Counted from the first letter of the stretch, positions 15,399 to 25,256 are shown. The stretch is 64,000 nt of DNA from JANQEU01 sp965228045 (GCA_965228045.1 OZ245789.1:4774001-4838000), one strand, 5' to 3'. Program-made: numbers and translations. The notes: generated from the sequence alone by a model not told the origin.

Positions 15399-16559
15399 TT
15401 ATTTACTATCTTCCATTTTCGAACCTTCCTTATAATAAGTCCAGATGATGGAAAATACTATTCCCAAACCCCCAACCAGGATTCCAAAAATCATGTAAGT
15501 GATCATGATACCTGGTACGCTTGGTTCGGATTTAACCAATGGTACAGTGACCGGTTCAAACTCAGTGAACAAAGGTGTCTCCTTCTTCAAGTCAATTTTA
15601 GTTTGTTCCAATTCCTGCGCCAAAGCACTATAGATATTAAATGCCAAATTATATTCGGCTTGAAGCTGTTCCTCTTTCGTCCTGGCTATCTGAGTAACTA
15701 TTCTCTGATTCGCATCTCTGAATCGGGCAAGGTTTAATTGTGCTTCCTTGAACTTCTTTTCGGCCTCCAATGTACGCTCTTCTATAAAGTCAAGATTCGC
15801 TCTTTGCTTATCCGTTTTATACGCGATTACATATTGAATTACTCTGTCAAGCACTATATTATTTAACTCCGCGCATACGTAGGGTTCGGGCATTTTGGCG
15901 CTCACCGTAACAATTCGTCCTTTCGCCTCAATTGTGATTCTCGATTTTAGTTCGTCCATAACATATCTTTGCTCCCTTGAAACATTAATTATTTCGCGAG
16001 TTAAAATTTCCGTTGTAGTAGTATCCCCGTTAGTTTCTATTGTGCTCTCTGGAATAGACCATTCCTTTTCTCTTTCGAACAATGCAAAAAACCTGGAGGG
16101 AATTCCCCTCAGGAACCCAAAAACCTTTGAAAAGAGATGGCCTCGTCTTAGTTCCAGAAAATACTCTCTCAGGGACATCTTCGTTCCCTTTTCCTGGAAA
16201 TAAAATTGTTCCTCCATCAAGTCTATTAAGAAGGGCCTGCTATCCAGTATGGCTGGATACATATCAAGACTCAGTCCTGTTCCTCCCCCTGTTGACATTG
16301 GAACTCCTGCCAATTGTGCTAGGCCGGCTAATCCTGATCCGGAAGAGGCAGCCTCGGTTTCTGACAATACTTGAACTTCTGTCTGGTATTCTATAGGTGA
16401 TGTGAGCGCAATCAGAATGCCCATTACAAAAAATATTCCAATTGACACCAGTATAAATATAAAACGATCCGTAAACAGTCTTACCAGATCAATCAACGAG
16501 ATCTCATCTTTCGAAAAAATCTCTCTAATACCCTTGTGCTTAGTTTTACTATTCGTCAT
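15399..16559 (-). CDS. Wzz/GumC-type polysaccharide chain-length determinant
   Basis: The 386 residues start at the ATG at 16559; an adjacent TTG would add one Met. The topology is that of polysaccharide co-polymerases: a first membrane helix near residues 30-52 (FILVSIGIFFVMGILIAL), a large periplasmic part with coiled-coil character around residues 245-310, and a second helix near the C-terminus (IMITYMIFGILVGGLGIVF). No tyrosine-kinase domain is attached. It probably works with the Wza-like protein at 22650-25223 to regulate chain length or export at the inner membrane. It is the last gene before the terminator at 15347-15374. Confidence 0.85.
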   Translation of the reverse strand: MTNSKTKHKGIREIFSKDEISLIDLVRLFTDRFIFILVSIGIFFVMGILIALTSPIEYQTEVQVLSETEAASSGSGLAGLAQLAGVPMSTGGGTGLSLDMYPAILDSRPFLIDLMEEQFYFQEKGTKMSLREYFLELRRGHLFSKVFGFLRGIPSRFFALFEREKEWSIPESTIETNGDTTTTEILTREIINVSREQRYVMDELKSRITIEAKGRIVTVSAKMPEPYVCAELNNIVLDRVIQYVIAYKTDKQRANLDFIEERTLEAEKKFKEAQLNLARFRDANQRIVTQIARTKEEQLQAEYNLAFNIYSALAQELEQTKIDLKKETPLFTEFEPVTVPLVKSEPSVPGIMITYMIFGILVGGLGIVFSIIWTYYKEGSKMEDSK

Positions 16560-16602
16560 CAATGCTCAAGTTTATTTAGTTTTCTTCAAAGTCATCAGAT
16601 TG

Positions 16603-17748
16603 CTATGTGTAAGTTTCGTGTGCTATATCAAGCACGTTTTCTACAATAAATTTTTGAGTCTCAACCTCCATCTCCGTGTGAATCGGCAAAGAGATAACAC
16701 ATCTACTTAATTCTTCTGTTATCGGTAAATCACCCTCTTTAAACCCAAAATAAGAATATGCTTTCTGCAGATGATTGGGTATCGGATAATAAATCATGGA
16801 GGGAATGCTCTTTCTTGCCAGAGCATCCTTGAATTCATCCCTATTTATGCTTTTGTCTAGTTTTATCGTGTACTGATGAAATACGTGTGTGGAAAATACA
16901 TTTCTTCCTGGCGCTGTAATTAATTTGTTTCCCGCAAAGGCTTGATCATATCTTTCCGCTACTTCATTTCTTGCTTTAGCATAATCATCAAGATATTTGA
17001 GTTTAACTTTCAAAATGGCTGCCTGGAGCGTATCTAATCTTGAATTCACACCGATGGACTCATTAATATACTTTTGACTTTGTCCATGATTGGAAATCAT
17101 TTTTAGACGCTTTGCTAAATCGTCGTCATTGGTCATCATAGCTCCGCCATCACCGAAGCAACCCAGATTCTTACTCGGGAAAAATGAGGTGGTTCCGACA
17201 TGACCTATTGTCCCGGCTTTATTAATCTCACCATTACTATTTGTATGATCTGCTCCTAAAGCTTGTGCTGTATCCTCGATGACAACTAAATTGTTTTTGG
17301 CAGCTATCCTCATTATAGAATCCATATCCGCACACTGTCCATAGAGATGTACAGGTACAATGGCGACCGAATTATTGGAAATTTTTCTTTCCAAATCGGT
17401 GACATCCAAATTAAATGTGTTTGGATCTACTTCTACGAAAACTGGAATTAAACCAAGCAAGGCTATTACTTCAACAGTCGCAACATATGTCCAGGATGGC
17501 ACCAGAATTTCAGATCCTTTTTTAAAATTGTATGCCATCATGGCAATCTGAAGGGCGTCTGTACCATTGGCGCAGGGTATCACATGTTTGACTTTCAGGT
17601 ATGACGCCAATTGATCCGCAAACTCATTAACTGCAGGGCCATTAATAAAGGCCGTTGATTCCAGGACTTTGTTCATTTCCTTATGAACTTCCTCCTTTAT
17701 TTTATCATATTGACCTTTTAGGTCCACCATCTGGATCGAATCTGACAT
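16603..17748 (-). CDS. wbpE: UDP-2-acetamido-3-oxo-glucuronate aminotransferase-like (WbpE/WlbC type)
   Basis: This 381-residue DegT-family PLP enzyme has VPSWTYVATVEV, the VIEDTAQALGA phosphate region and the Schiff-base Lys193 in FFPSKNLGCFGDGGAM. Its ATG begins directly after the TAA stop of the Gfo/Idh/MocA dehydrogenase gene. The order dehydrogenase, acetyltransferase, 3-dehydrogenase, aminotransferase is that of the Wbp/Wlb route, so it should add the C3 amino group from glutamate to UDP-3-keto-GlcNAcA. The specific assignment rests on context as much as on sequence. Confidence 0.82.
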   Translation of the reverse strand: MSDSIQMVDLKGQYDKIKEEVHKEMNKVLESTAFINGPAVNEFADQLASYLKVKHVIPCANGTDALQIAMMAYNFKKGSEILVPSWTYVATVEVIALLGLIPVFVEVDPNTFNLDVTDLERKISNNSVAIVPVHLYGQCADMDSIMRIAAKNNLVVIEDTAQALGADHTNSNGEINKAGTIGHVGTTSFFPSKNLGCFGDGGAMMTNDDDLAKRLKMISNHGQSQKYINESIGVNSRLDTLQAAILKVKLKYLDDYAKARNEVAERYDQAFAGNKLITAPGRNVFSTHVFHQYTIKLDKSINRDEFKDALARKSIPSMIYYPIPNHLQKAYSYFGFKEGDLPITEELSRCVISLPIHTEMEVETQKFIVENVLDIAHETYT

Positions 17749-18720
17749 TTATTTGACTTTGAATGGGTGATTGGATTGTGGTAATTTGGCCATTGGGTGA
17801 AATTCACCAACTAGTCCTTGAGTTTCAGCATGCCTGATGTCATGGACAATTTCTATGGCTTGCCGCGCTGCATCCAGACCATATCCTTTTCCGGCTATAA
17901 TGTCCTGATAGGACAATGTATGTAAATCAGTAAACCCTCCACTGAACTCCAATTCCTCTCCCTCTATTGTAATTGACCTAAAGGTAGTTTTTCCTGATTT
18001 CTTTACTTCATCTGGTAGCACATCAAAATTAATTGACAAAAACCAACGGACCCTGGCTCTTTCAAATTCAAGATACCCTGCAGCCCTGTCATGAGTGTGG
18101 ACATGAACAGTATTTTCTTTCAGGTCACCAAATATCCACCCAAGCATGTCGTAGAAATGAACCCCGATATTAGTGGCAATCCCACCTGATTTTTGAACAT
18201 CACCTTTCCATGAAGTATAATACCAATGGCCTCTTGATGTTAAATAAGTCAGATCAACATCATAAACTTTGTCTTTCGGCCCATTCAATACTTTATCCCT
18301 TAGAGCAATTATGCTTGGATGAACACGTAGTTGCAATATGTTCCAAACTCTTTTTCCCGTTTCTTTTTCGATATGTGCCAATGCATCAATATTCCATGGG
18401 TTCAACACCAATGGCTTTTCGCAAATAGCATCAGAACCCCTTCTCAACGCCATTCTAATATGTGCATCATGCAGATAATTCGGTGTACAGATACTGGTGA
18501 AATCGATTTGGAGGTTCTTCTCGTACTTTAACTTTTCCAGGTGCCTATCAAACCGTTCAAATTCTACGAAGAAATCCGCATTTGGGAAATATGAATCCAT
18601 AATCCCCACACTATCGAAAGTATCCAGCGCCGCAATCAGATTATTATTCGTTTCCTTTATTGCTTTCAAGTGTCGAGGAGCAATGTATCCCGCAAGACCT
18701 ATTAATGTGAAATTCTTCAT
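17749..18720 (-). CDS. wbpB: UDP-GlcNAcA 3-dehydrogenase-like (Gfo/Idh/MocA family, WbpB/WlbA type)
   Basis: The 323 residues form a Rossmann domain (FTLIGLAGYIAPRHLKAI at the N-terminus) with the family motif CEKPLV near residue 100 and the central segment GGIATNIGVHFYDMLGW that carries the catalytic His. WlbA/WbpB oxidises C3 of UDP-GlcNAcA with NAD and passes the 3-keto product to the aminotransferase. Gene spacing is zero to wbpE and one base to the acetyltransferase gene. LQLRVHPSIIALRD and the RGHWYYTSWKGD stretch also resemble WlbA proteins. Confidence 0.85.
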   Translation of the reverse strand: MKNFTLIGLAGYIAPRHLKAIKETNNNLIAALDTFDSVGIMDSYFPNADFFVEFERFDRHLEKLKYEKNLQIDFTSICTPNYLHDAHIRMALRRGSDAICEKPLVLNPWNIDALAHIEKETGKRVWNILQLRVHPSIIALRDKVLNGPKDKVYDVDLTYLTSRGHWYYTSWKGDVQKSGGIATNIGVHFYDMLGWIFGDLKENTVHVHTHDRAAGYLEFERARVRWFLSINFDVLPDEVKKSGKTTFRSITIEGEELEFSGGFTDLHTLSYQDIIAGKGYGLDAARQAIEIVHDIRHAETQGLVGEFHPMAKLPQSNHPFKVK

Positions 18721-18721
18721 T

Positions 18722-19291
18722 TCAGATTCTTTTTACCGATTTTTCTATTAATTGATATTTTTCATTTGATTCTGGGCAAGTTGCGATGCCCTCCTGATCG
18801 AATTTGAGACGATGACCAAATTCACTCATCCAACCAATTTGCCTCGCTGGATTACCTACAATGAGGGCATAATCTGGAACTTCTTTGGTCACAACAGCTC
18901 CAGCACCAATAAATGCAAATCTTCCAATATCATTGCCGCATACGATTGTCGCATTGGCTCCAATAGTGGCTCCCTCTTTTACCAGGGTCCGAGCGTATTG
19001 ATCCTTACGAATTACATTACTGCGTGGATTGATAACATTCGTAAATACCATGGAGGGTCCCAGAAATACATTATCCTCGCAGATGACCCCTGTATAAATG
19101 CTAATATTATTCTGAACCTTTACATTTTTACCCAAAATTACCTCCGGTGATATCACAACGTTTTGACCAATATTACATTTATCACCTATTACGCAACCTG
19201 TCATAATATGGGAAAAATGCCAGATCTTCGTGCCTTGACCAATGGAACAACCTTTGTCGATTACAGCAGTTTCATGCGAAAAGTAAGACAT
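18722..19291 (-). CDS. wbpD: Hexapeptide-repeat N-acetyltransferase (WbpD/WlbB type)
   Basis: This 189-residue left-handed beta-helix protein has repeated hexapeptides (for example TKIWHFSHIMTGCVIGDKCN and VKEGATIGANATIVCG) and the end motif GNPARQIGWMSEFG. It matches WbpD/WlbB enzymes, which acetylate the C3 amino group of UDP-GlcNAc3NA using acetyl-CoA and so complete UDP-2,3-diacetamido-2,3-dideoxyglucuronate. The ATG overlaps the upstream TAA by one base (TAATG), so it is coupled to the dehydrogenase gene. Confidence 0.87.
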   Translation of the reverse strand: MSYFSHETAVIDKGCSIGQGTKIWHFSHIMTGCVIGDKCNIGQNVVISPEVILGKNVKVQNNISIYTGVICEDNVFLGPSMVFTNVINPRSNVIRKDQYARTLVKEGATIGANATIVCGNDIGRFAFIGAGAVVTKEVPDYALIVGNPARQIGWMSEFGHRLKFDQEGIATCPESNEKYQLIEKSVKRI

Positions 19292-20574
19292 TATAATCGG
19301 GCGGTTACAAGTGATTTAGGAAGTACTCCTTTAATGTCGTAAATGATGGGTCGTTTGCCCGAATAATTTTCATATTGCTTTTTCACCAGTTCATGAAATT
19401 CTCTATGAGAAACAGCCAAAAGTACTCCATCATATTCATTATTATTGAGTCGCTCCTCATCAACTAGATTTAACCCAAATTCATGAAAGACCTCCTTTCG
19501 ATCTGCCCAAGGATCAAAAACATCAACAGCCACACTGTAATCCTCTAACTCTCTAACTACTGAAATGACCTTGGAATTTCTGATATCGGGGCAATTTTCT
19601 TTAAAGGTGATTCCCAAAATAAGTACCCTAGCTCCTTTAATCGCAATCTCATTATGAATTAATAGTTTAATGAATTGCTTTGCCACATAACTCCCCATTC
19701 CATTATTTAAACGTCTGCCTGAAAGGATCATCTGAGGATAATAACCCACCTTTTGTGCCTTTTGTGCCAGGTAATAAGGATCCACCCCAATACAATGCCC
19801 ACCGACAAGTCCGGGTTTGAACGGAAGGAAATTCCACTTGGTCCCTGCGGCTTCCAGAACATCATTTGTATCAATATCGAGCTTGTTGAATATGATTGCT
19901 AATTCATTAACAAATGCAATATTCATATCCCTTTGTGAATTTTCAATCACCTTGGCGGCTTCTGCAACCTTGATGCTGGCGGCTTTAAATGTCCCAGCTA
20001 TTATTACTTTTTTATACAATTCATCGATTCTATCTGCTATCTCGGGCGTGGATCCCGATGTTACCTTTAGAATCTTGGACACCGTATGTTCCTTATCTCC
20101 GGGATTAATCCTTTCCGGTGAATACCCGCAATAGAAATCTTCGTTGAACTTTAGACCGGATTTCTCTTCCAATACCGGTACGCAAACCTCTTCCGTGGCA
20201 CCGGGATAAACTGTGGATTCGTAAACCACAATGTCATTATTCCCAATTACGTTGCCTACAGTCTCACTCGCTTTTATTAATGGTGTTAAATCCGGATTAT
20301 TATTATCGTCTATTGGAGTCGGGACAGTTATAATATAAATGTTGCAGTCGGCTATCATTTTGATGTCGGTCGTACATACCAGACCGTCAGACTTACTTAA
20401 TACTTTTTGTAAATCCTCATCAGATACCTCCAGGGTGTGATCCTTTCCGTTATTAAGCTCCTTTACCCTATTATCATTGATGTCAAAGCCAATTGTAGGT
20501 AACTTTTTGGCAAATTCCACGGCCAAAGGCAATCCTACGTACCCTAGTCCAATTATTGCTATTTTATCACTCAT
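19291..20574 (-). CDS. tviB: UDP-N-acetyl-hexosamine 6-dehydrogenase (TviB/WbpO type)
   Basis: The 427 residues are close in pattern to TviB, with IAIIGLGYVGLPLAVEF at the start, ITVPTPIDDNNNPDLTPL, YESTVYPGATEE, CGYSPERINPGD and the catalytic Cys in GGHCIGVDPYY. ILGITFKENCPDIRNSK is a C-terminal hallmark. It oxidises C6 of UDP-GlcNAc or UDP-GalNAc to the uronic acid with two NAD. Followed by wbpD, wbpB and wbpE, it would supply the first step to the diacetamido-uronic acid. It is distinct from the UDP-glucose dehydrogenase at 29839-31149. Confidence 0.88.
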   Translation of the reverse strand: MSDKIAIIGLGYVGLPLAVEFAKKLPTIGFDINDNRVKELNNGKDHTLEVSDEDLQKVLSKSDGLVCTTDIKMIADCNIYIITVPTPIDDNNNPDLTPLIKASETVGNVIGNNDIVVYESTVYPGATEEVCVPVLEEKSGLKFNEDFYCGYSPERINPGDKEHTVSKILKVTSGSTPEIADRIDELYKKVIIAGTFKAASIKVAEAAKVIENSQRDMNIAFVNELAIIFNKLDIDTNDVLEAAGTKWNFLPFKPGLVGGHCIGVDPYYLAQKAQKVGYYPQMILSGRRLNNGMGSYVAKQFIKLLIHNEIAIKGARVLILGITFKENCPDIRNSKVISVVRELEDYSVAVDVFDPWADRKEVFHEFGLNLVDEERLNNNEYDGVLLAVSHREFHELVKKQYENYSGKRPIIYDIKGVLPKSLVTARL

Positions 20575-20603
20575 TTGTAAGTACTCTTCTTTTTTCTTTT
20601 CTT

Positions 20604-21704
20604 TCAGACTTTGGAAAACAGTTTCAAATCAGAAATGGTCATTTCCTCTATCAAGGTATCCAAATTATAATCGAGTTTCCACCCCAACTTCTTCCTGGCT
20701 TTTGAAGGATCCCCAACCAGTTTGTCAACCTCCGTGGGTCTGAAATAAGTCGGGTCTACTTTCAAAATAACTTTTCCCTCATTCAAACGCGGCAATGGAT
20801 TCCTTACGAAGTTTTTATATTTCGCATTATCTATATGGTCAATAATTCCAATTTCTGATTCACCTGAACCCTCAAAGGCTATTGTGATTCCCATCAACTC
20901 AAAAACTTTTGCGACAAAACTCCTGATTTTTGTTGTAATACCTGTGGCAAGGACATAATCATCCGGCTGTTCTTGCTGGAGCATTAACCACATACCCTTT
21001 ACGAAATCTTTTGCATGACCCCAGTCCCGTTGTGCATCCAGGTTACCCAGATACAAAACATCTTGTTGACCAAGCACAATTCTGGCAGCTGCTCTCGTAA
21101 TTTTTCGTGTAACGAAGGTTTCACCGCGCAATGGAGATTCATGATTAAATAGGATCCCATTACAGGCAAACATATCGTAAGCCTCTCTATAATTCACTGT
21201 AATCCAATACGCATATAGTTTGGCAACTCCATAGGGAGATCTTGGATAGAAGGGAGTTCGCTCTGTCTGTGGAACTTCCTGAACCAGACCGTATAATTCT
21301 GATGTGGAAGCCTGATATATTTTAGTCTTATGCTCCAGGCCAAGAAGTCGGACCGCTTCAAGTACCCTGAGAGTACCAATTCCATCTGCATTGGCGGTGT
21401 ATTCAGGAGTTTCGAAACTCACCTTAACATGGCTCATGGCACCTAAATTGTAAATCTCGTCTGGTTGGGTCTCCTGAATGATTCGGGTGATATTCATCGA
21501 ATCTGTCAAATCACCATAATGCAAAATGAATTTAGCATGATCTACATGGGGGTCTTGGTACAAATGATCAATCCGATCAGTGTTGAATTGTGAGGCACGT
21601 CTTTTTATGCCATGTACTACGTAGCCTTTTTCCAGAAGCAACTCGGCTAAATAAGCGCCATCCTGTCCTGTAACTCCCGTTATTAGTGCTACTTTGTTAC
21701 CCAT
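20604..21704 (-). CDS. gmd: GDP-mannose 4,6-dehydratase
   Basis: The 366-residue SDR has ALITGVTGQDGAYLAELLLE at the N-terminus, the GDP-mannose-specific IKRRASQFNTDRIDHLYQ segment, and the catalytic Tyr/Lys in PRSPYGVAKLYAYW with GILFNHESPLRG nearby. It converts GDP-D-mannose to GDP-4-keto-6-deoxymannose, the substrate of the enzyme encoded just upstream at 21689-22633. The two genes overlap by 16 bp. The family is very distinctive and the assignment is secure. Confidence 0.96.
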   Translation of the reverse strand: MGNKVALITGVTGQDGAYLAELLLEKGYVVHGIKRRASQFNTDRIDHLYQDPHVDHAKFILHYGDLTDSMNITRIIQETQPDEIYNLGAMSHVKVSFETPEYTANADGIGTLRVLEAVRLLGLEHKTKIYQASTSELYGLVQEVPQTERTPFYPRSPYGVAKLYAYWITVNYREAYDMFACNGILFNHESPLRGETFVTRKITRAAARIVLGQQDVLYLGNLDAQRDWGHAKDFVKGMWLMLQQEQPDDYVLATGITTKIRSFVAKVFELMGITIAFEGSGESEIGIIDHIDNAKYKNFVRNPLPRLNEGKVILKVDPTYFRPTEVDKLVGDPSKARKKLGWKLDYNLDTLIEEMTISDLKLFSKV

Positions 21705-22633
21705 TTGTCTCTATTTTTCAGATAATCACGATAAGTCAATTGGATTCCATCTTCCAAGGTCACCTTGTGCTTCCATCCCAAAGCTTCAAGTTTGGTGATA
21801 TCTAAAAGTTTCCTTGATGTCCCATCTGGTTTACTATGATCCCACTTTATATCTCCATCATATCCTACGATAGTCTTTACCAATTCGCCCAGATCTTTAA
21901 TTCGAATATCTTTACCAGTCCCCACATTAATCAACTCATCTTCGGAATAATTGAGCATAAGAAAAACACATGCATCTGCCAGGTCATCCACAAATAAAAA
22001 TTCCCGTAGCGGTGAACCGGATCCCCAGAGTTCAACAGTAAGTTCTTTATTTTCCTTAGCCTCATGAAACTTCCTTATCAACGCCGGCAGCACATGACTT
22101 TTTTGCAGATCATAATTATCTCCAAATCCAAAAAGATTTGTTGGCATAACGGAAATAAAGTCGCATTCATATTGTTTCCGATAGTTTTCACACATTTTTA
22201 TTCCTGCAATCTTAGCAATCGCATAAGGTTCATTAGTTGGCTCCAATGAACCTGTCAATAGATACTCTTCCTTCAATGGTTGATCCGCCATCTTAGGATA
22301 AATACAGGATGACCCTAAAAACATGAGTTTTTTGACCTGAGACTCATAGCTTGCATGAATCACGTTACTTTGGATCATTAAATTATCGTAAAGGAATTCC
22401 GCCCCATAAGAGTGGTTGGCAAGAATCCCTCCTACTTTGGCTGCTGCCAGAAAGACGAACTTCGGTCTTTCAATTTGAAAAAATTCAAAAACACTTTTTT
22501 GATCTCTCAAATCCAATTCGGATGAGGTCCGTGTCACCAAATTCTTGAAGCCCTTATTGACCAATGCCCGGCAAATGGCACTTCCGACCATCCCATTATG
22601 TCCAGCAACAAATATTTTATCCCCAGCTTCCAT
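21689..22633 (-). CDS. fcl: GDP-L-fucose synthase
   Basis: From the ATG at 22633 the protein is 314 residues and begins MEAGDKIFVAGHNGMVGSAI, the expected start of the family. An upstream in-frame start at 22678 would add 15 residues and overlap the export gene by 29 bp, so I prefer 22633. FLGSSCIYPK, EPYAIAKIAGIKMCENY with the catalytic Tyr/Lys, and MPTNLFGFGDNYD are hallmarks. It epimerises and reduces GDP-4-keto-6-deoxymannose to GDP-L-fucose, using NADPH. Confidence 0.95.
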   Translation of the reverse strand: MEAGDKIFVAGHNGMVGSAICRALVNKGFKNLVTRTSSELDLRDQKSVFEFFQIERPKFVFLAAAKVGGILANHSYGAEFLYDNLMIQSNVIHASYESQVKKLMFLGSSCIYPKMADQPLKEEYLLTGSLEPTNEPYAIAKIAGIKMCENYRKQYECDFISVMPTNLFGFGDNYDLQKSHVLPALIRKFHEAKENKELTVELWGSGSPLREFLFVDDLADACVFLMLNYSEDELINVGTGKDIRIKDLGELVKTIVGYDGDIKWDHSKPDGTSRKLLDITKLEALGWKHKVTLEDGIQLTYRDYLKNRDKWVTK

Positions 22634-22649
22634 ATTCCGTTTGGTCTTA

Positions 22650-25223
22650 CTAGGGTGTACTATTGCTATTACTGTCAATCTGATTTATTACAGAAAGAAT
22701 TATAAAGTACGTAGTGGCTGTTGTACTCACTAGTCCAAAAATCCTATCTATACCGAACCTTTCTCTGATACGGCCTCCCGGAACTATTATTTCACTACCG
22801 GGGATTATTTCCGGTCTATTTCTAAAAAATAAAAATCCTTTAGTTCTCGCAGCAGAGCCATTTGGGTACATCACATATGCCCGGCCTTTACGGGCTTCTC
22901 TTGTAACACCTCCTGCATCACTTATATAATCACTGAAACTTTTTGTCTCAGAATACCTTGTGACTGTGGAAGTAGTAAGAACCTCTCCAGATATCTTGAC
23001 TGTTTGCGGTCTTCTTGGTATTACGAGTTCATCTCCGTCCTGTAGGATTAAATCATCAACAGAACCCGAATTGTTGCCCGAAATTTCATCTAAACTAATC
23101 GCAATTTTATCGTATGAAAATCTCTGATCTAACGTTAAAGAATCCAGATTTACCCTGACTAAACTATCTGATGAAATTGATCCCTGATTTCTGAGGTATT
23201 TTTCATATCGTTCTGTTAAACCATCTATCCGAGATGTAAGTGCTTTTCGCTCAACCTCACTTAATGTCCCTCCGGCAAGGTCATTTTCCAGGTAATCATT
23301 TAACTTTCGAAGTTGCTGGATTTGAAGTCTCGCCTGGTCCTGCAATGAAGGTGATTTACGCCGAAGGATATATGCTCCTTTAGTAAAACCATATTCTGTG
23401 ACCCCACCACTTCTTTCTAGCATATCAGAAATGCTTACATTCCGATTTTCCAAAACATACTTTCCAGGAGCATTCACCTCTCCCACAATTGTTATAACTT
23501 CAGGCTCCTGATATCTGGGATTTTTTCGAATAAAAACATGATCAAATGCCTCTAGTTCCACATTCAGGGATTCAGATTCAAATGGATATGGATTGTCTGA
23601 CACCGGATAGGACGATACCTCAAAATCACTTTCAGAACTTTCCGGACGGCTAACCACTTCAACCAAACCACTATAAGCGGATTTCCTTATTCCTGATGAA
23701 AGTAATAATGCATCGTTCACCGTCATACCCTGGAAGTAGGGTATAATGCCTGGATTAAATACCTCACCACTTACCTGAATGAAAGGGGTCTCTGTTAGTT
23801 GGTAATCACTTGGGATAACAATTAGATCTCCTAATTCCAACTCATATGGGGAGTCGCTATTTAGGATTTCCTCTAAATTTAGAGCAATAGCTTCAGTGCT
23901 TAAATTGTTTGTTTTCCTAAACAAAGTAACATATTCTGTATAGGCTTCAGGAAGTAATCCTCCTGCCTTTTCGATCAGAGACTCAATGTTCATTGAATCT
24001 GACCAGCCATAAGGACCCGGATTAAAAACGGCACCTTCAATCTGTACTTTGCTTACCAAAGGATCCACAGATTCTCTCACCAGAATTCTATCCCCATCCT
24101 GGAGATTATATTCGGACTCTTCCACTTTAAGGTCCTTTATGAGCTGATCTTCACCAGTTAATCTTTCAAGGGTTACTGAGGTGGTATTTGCCCGGGAAGT
24201 AAACCCTCCCGTGAGTTCCAATAACCGTTCAAGATCTTCATCATCCTTCAATTCAAATATTCCCGGAATACGGACCTCGCCTCTAACCTCGACCCTTTTC
24301 TTGTAGGGTGAGACCACCAGGATGTCATCATCGTATAATTGACCTCCGCCGGTAAGCTGACCCTTAGTCAGAAAATCGTACAGATCCACATTCGAAACAA
24401 GATTGCCTCCCCTGTATAGAGAAATATTACGAAAAGTTCCTCTTACTGTAGGTCCACCTGCAGCATAAAGTACATTAAAAACACTAGCTATGGACGGTAC
24501 AGCATAAACTCCTGGCTTATCTACCTCTCCAACCACATTCACACGGATGCTGCGGATATTTCCGAGTGTCATCTCCATGAAAACTGTCGGGTTTGCACCC
24601 TTTAAACCTTGAAACAAATTGCTTAGTGATCGCCTGAGTTTTGCTCTTGCAGCATTTATCGTCAATGATCCTACAGAAACAGGTCCAATCAGTGGTATGG
24701 AAACTTTGCCATCTGGAGAAACTATTAGGCTATAACTCTGTTGCGAAGTCCCATATATTTCGATCAGAATCTGATCTGATGGTCCAAGTATATAATTTTC
24801 AGGTGTTGGCATATTGAAGTTAGGACTAAATCCAATATCAGGATTCTTGAACACTTTGTATCCGAATAACTTTCTCTCATAGGGTGATAAGTCCATCAAC
24901 TCTTCATCACCTGTTAAGAAATCTTCAAATCCGTCTTCGGAATTAACACCCCTTAAGCTCGTGACTGAACCAAGTTCAGCTCCACTTGATCTTCGGTCAG
25001 TCAACTTCCTGATTCTTTCAACCAGCAAATCCGCCTGATCCGGAGCCATACCCCGGGAGGTCGCATAATTCTTAATTTGACCTATTTCGTAACCTTCTTC
25101 TCTTGCCCGCTCGTAATATTGGAGAACCTGTTGGTCCGACAAAAAGTCCACATCAACGTCCTGAGCATATATAACAGAAATTAGACTAAAAAATAATAGC
25201 CCAAAAAAGCCTTTCCTTACCAT
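22650..25223 (-). CDS. Wza-like polysaccharide export protein with SLBB repeats
   Basis: This 857-residue protein has a signal peptide (KGFFGLLFFSLISVIYA, cleavage near residue 20) and a short helical domain rich in charged residues. A Poly_export domain (NYILGPSDQILIEIYGTS, near residue 145) and several SLBB-type repeats follow, recognisable by recurring VxGEVxxPGxY stretches such as VVGEVDKPGVYAVP and IVGEVNAPGKYVLE. A hydrophobic segment near the C-terminus (LVSTTATTYFIILSVI) may insert in a membrane. Long multi-SLBB proteins of this kind are common in Bacteroidota. It should form the periplasmic or outer-membrane channel for the polymer, with the Wzz-like protein and possibly the Wzm/Wzt exporter. 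Confidence 0.88.
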   Translation of the reverse strand: MVRKGFFGLLFFSLISVIYAQDVDVDFLSDQQVLQYYERAREEGYEIGQIKNYATSRGMAPDQADLLVERIRKLTDRRSSGAELGSVTSLRGVNSEDGFEDFLTGDEELMDLSPYERKLFGYKVFKNPDIGFSPNFNMPTPENYILGPSDQILIEIYGTSQQSYSLIVSPDGKVSIPLIGPVSVGSLTINAARAKLRRSLSNLFQGLKGANPTVFMEMTLGNIRSIRVNVVGEVDKPGVYAVPSIASVFNVLYAAGGPTVRGTFRNISLYRGGNLVSNVDLYDFLTKGQLTGGGQLYDDDILVVSPYKKRVEVRGEVRIPGIFELKDDEDLERLLELTGGFTSRANTTSVTLERLTGEDQLIKDLKVEESEYNLQDGDRILVRESVDPLVSKVQIEGAVFNPGPYGWSDSMNIESLIEKAGGLLPEAYTEYVTLFRKTNNLSTEAIALNLEEILNSDSPYELELGDLIVIPSDYQLTETPFIQVSGEVFNPGIIPYFQGMTVNDALLLSSGIRKSAYSGLVEVVSRPESSESDFEVSSYPVSDNPYPFESESLNVELEAFDHVFIRKNPRYQEPEVITIVGEVNAPGKYVLENRNVSISDMLERSGGVTEYGFTKGAYILRRKSPSLQDQARLQIQQLRKLNDYLENDLAGGTLSEVERKALTSRIDGLTERYEKYLRNQGSISSDSLVRVNLDSLTLDQRFSYDKIAISLDEISGNNSGSVDDLILQDGDELVIPRRPQTVKISGEVLTTSTVTRYSETKSFSDYISDAGGVTREARKGRAYVMYPNGSAARTKGFLFFRNRPEIIPGSEIIVPGGRIRERFGIDRIFGLVSTTATTYFIILSVINQIDSNSNSTP

Positions 25224-25256
25224 ACCTTACTTTTGAGTGCGCAAATCTAAGAAAAA

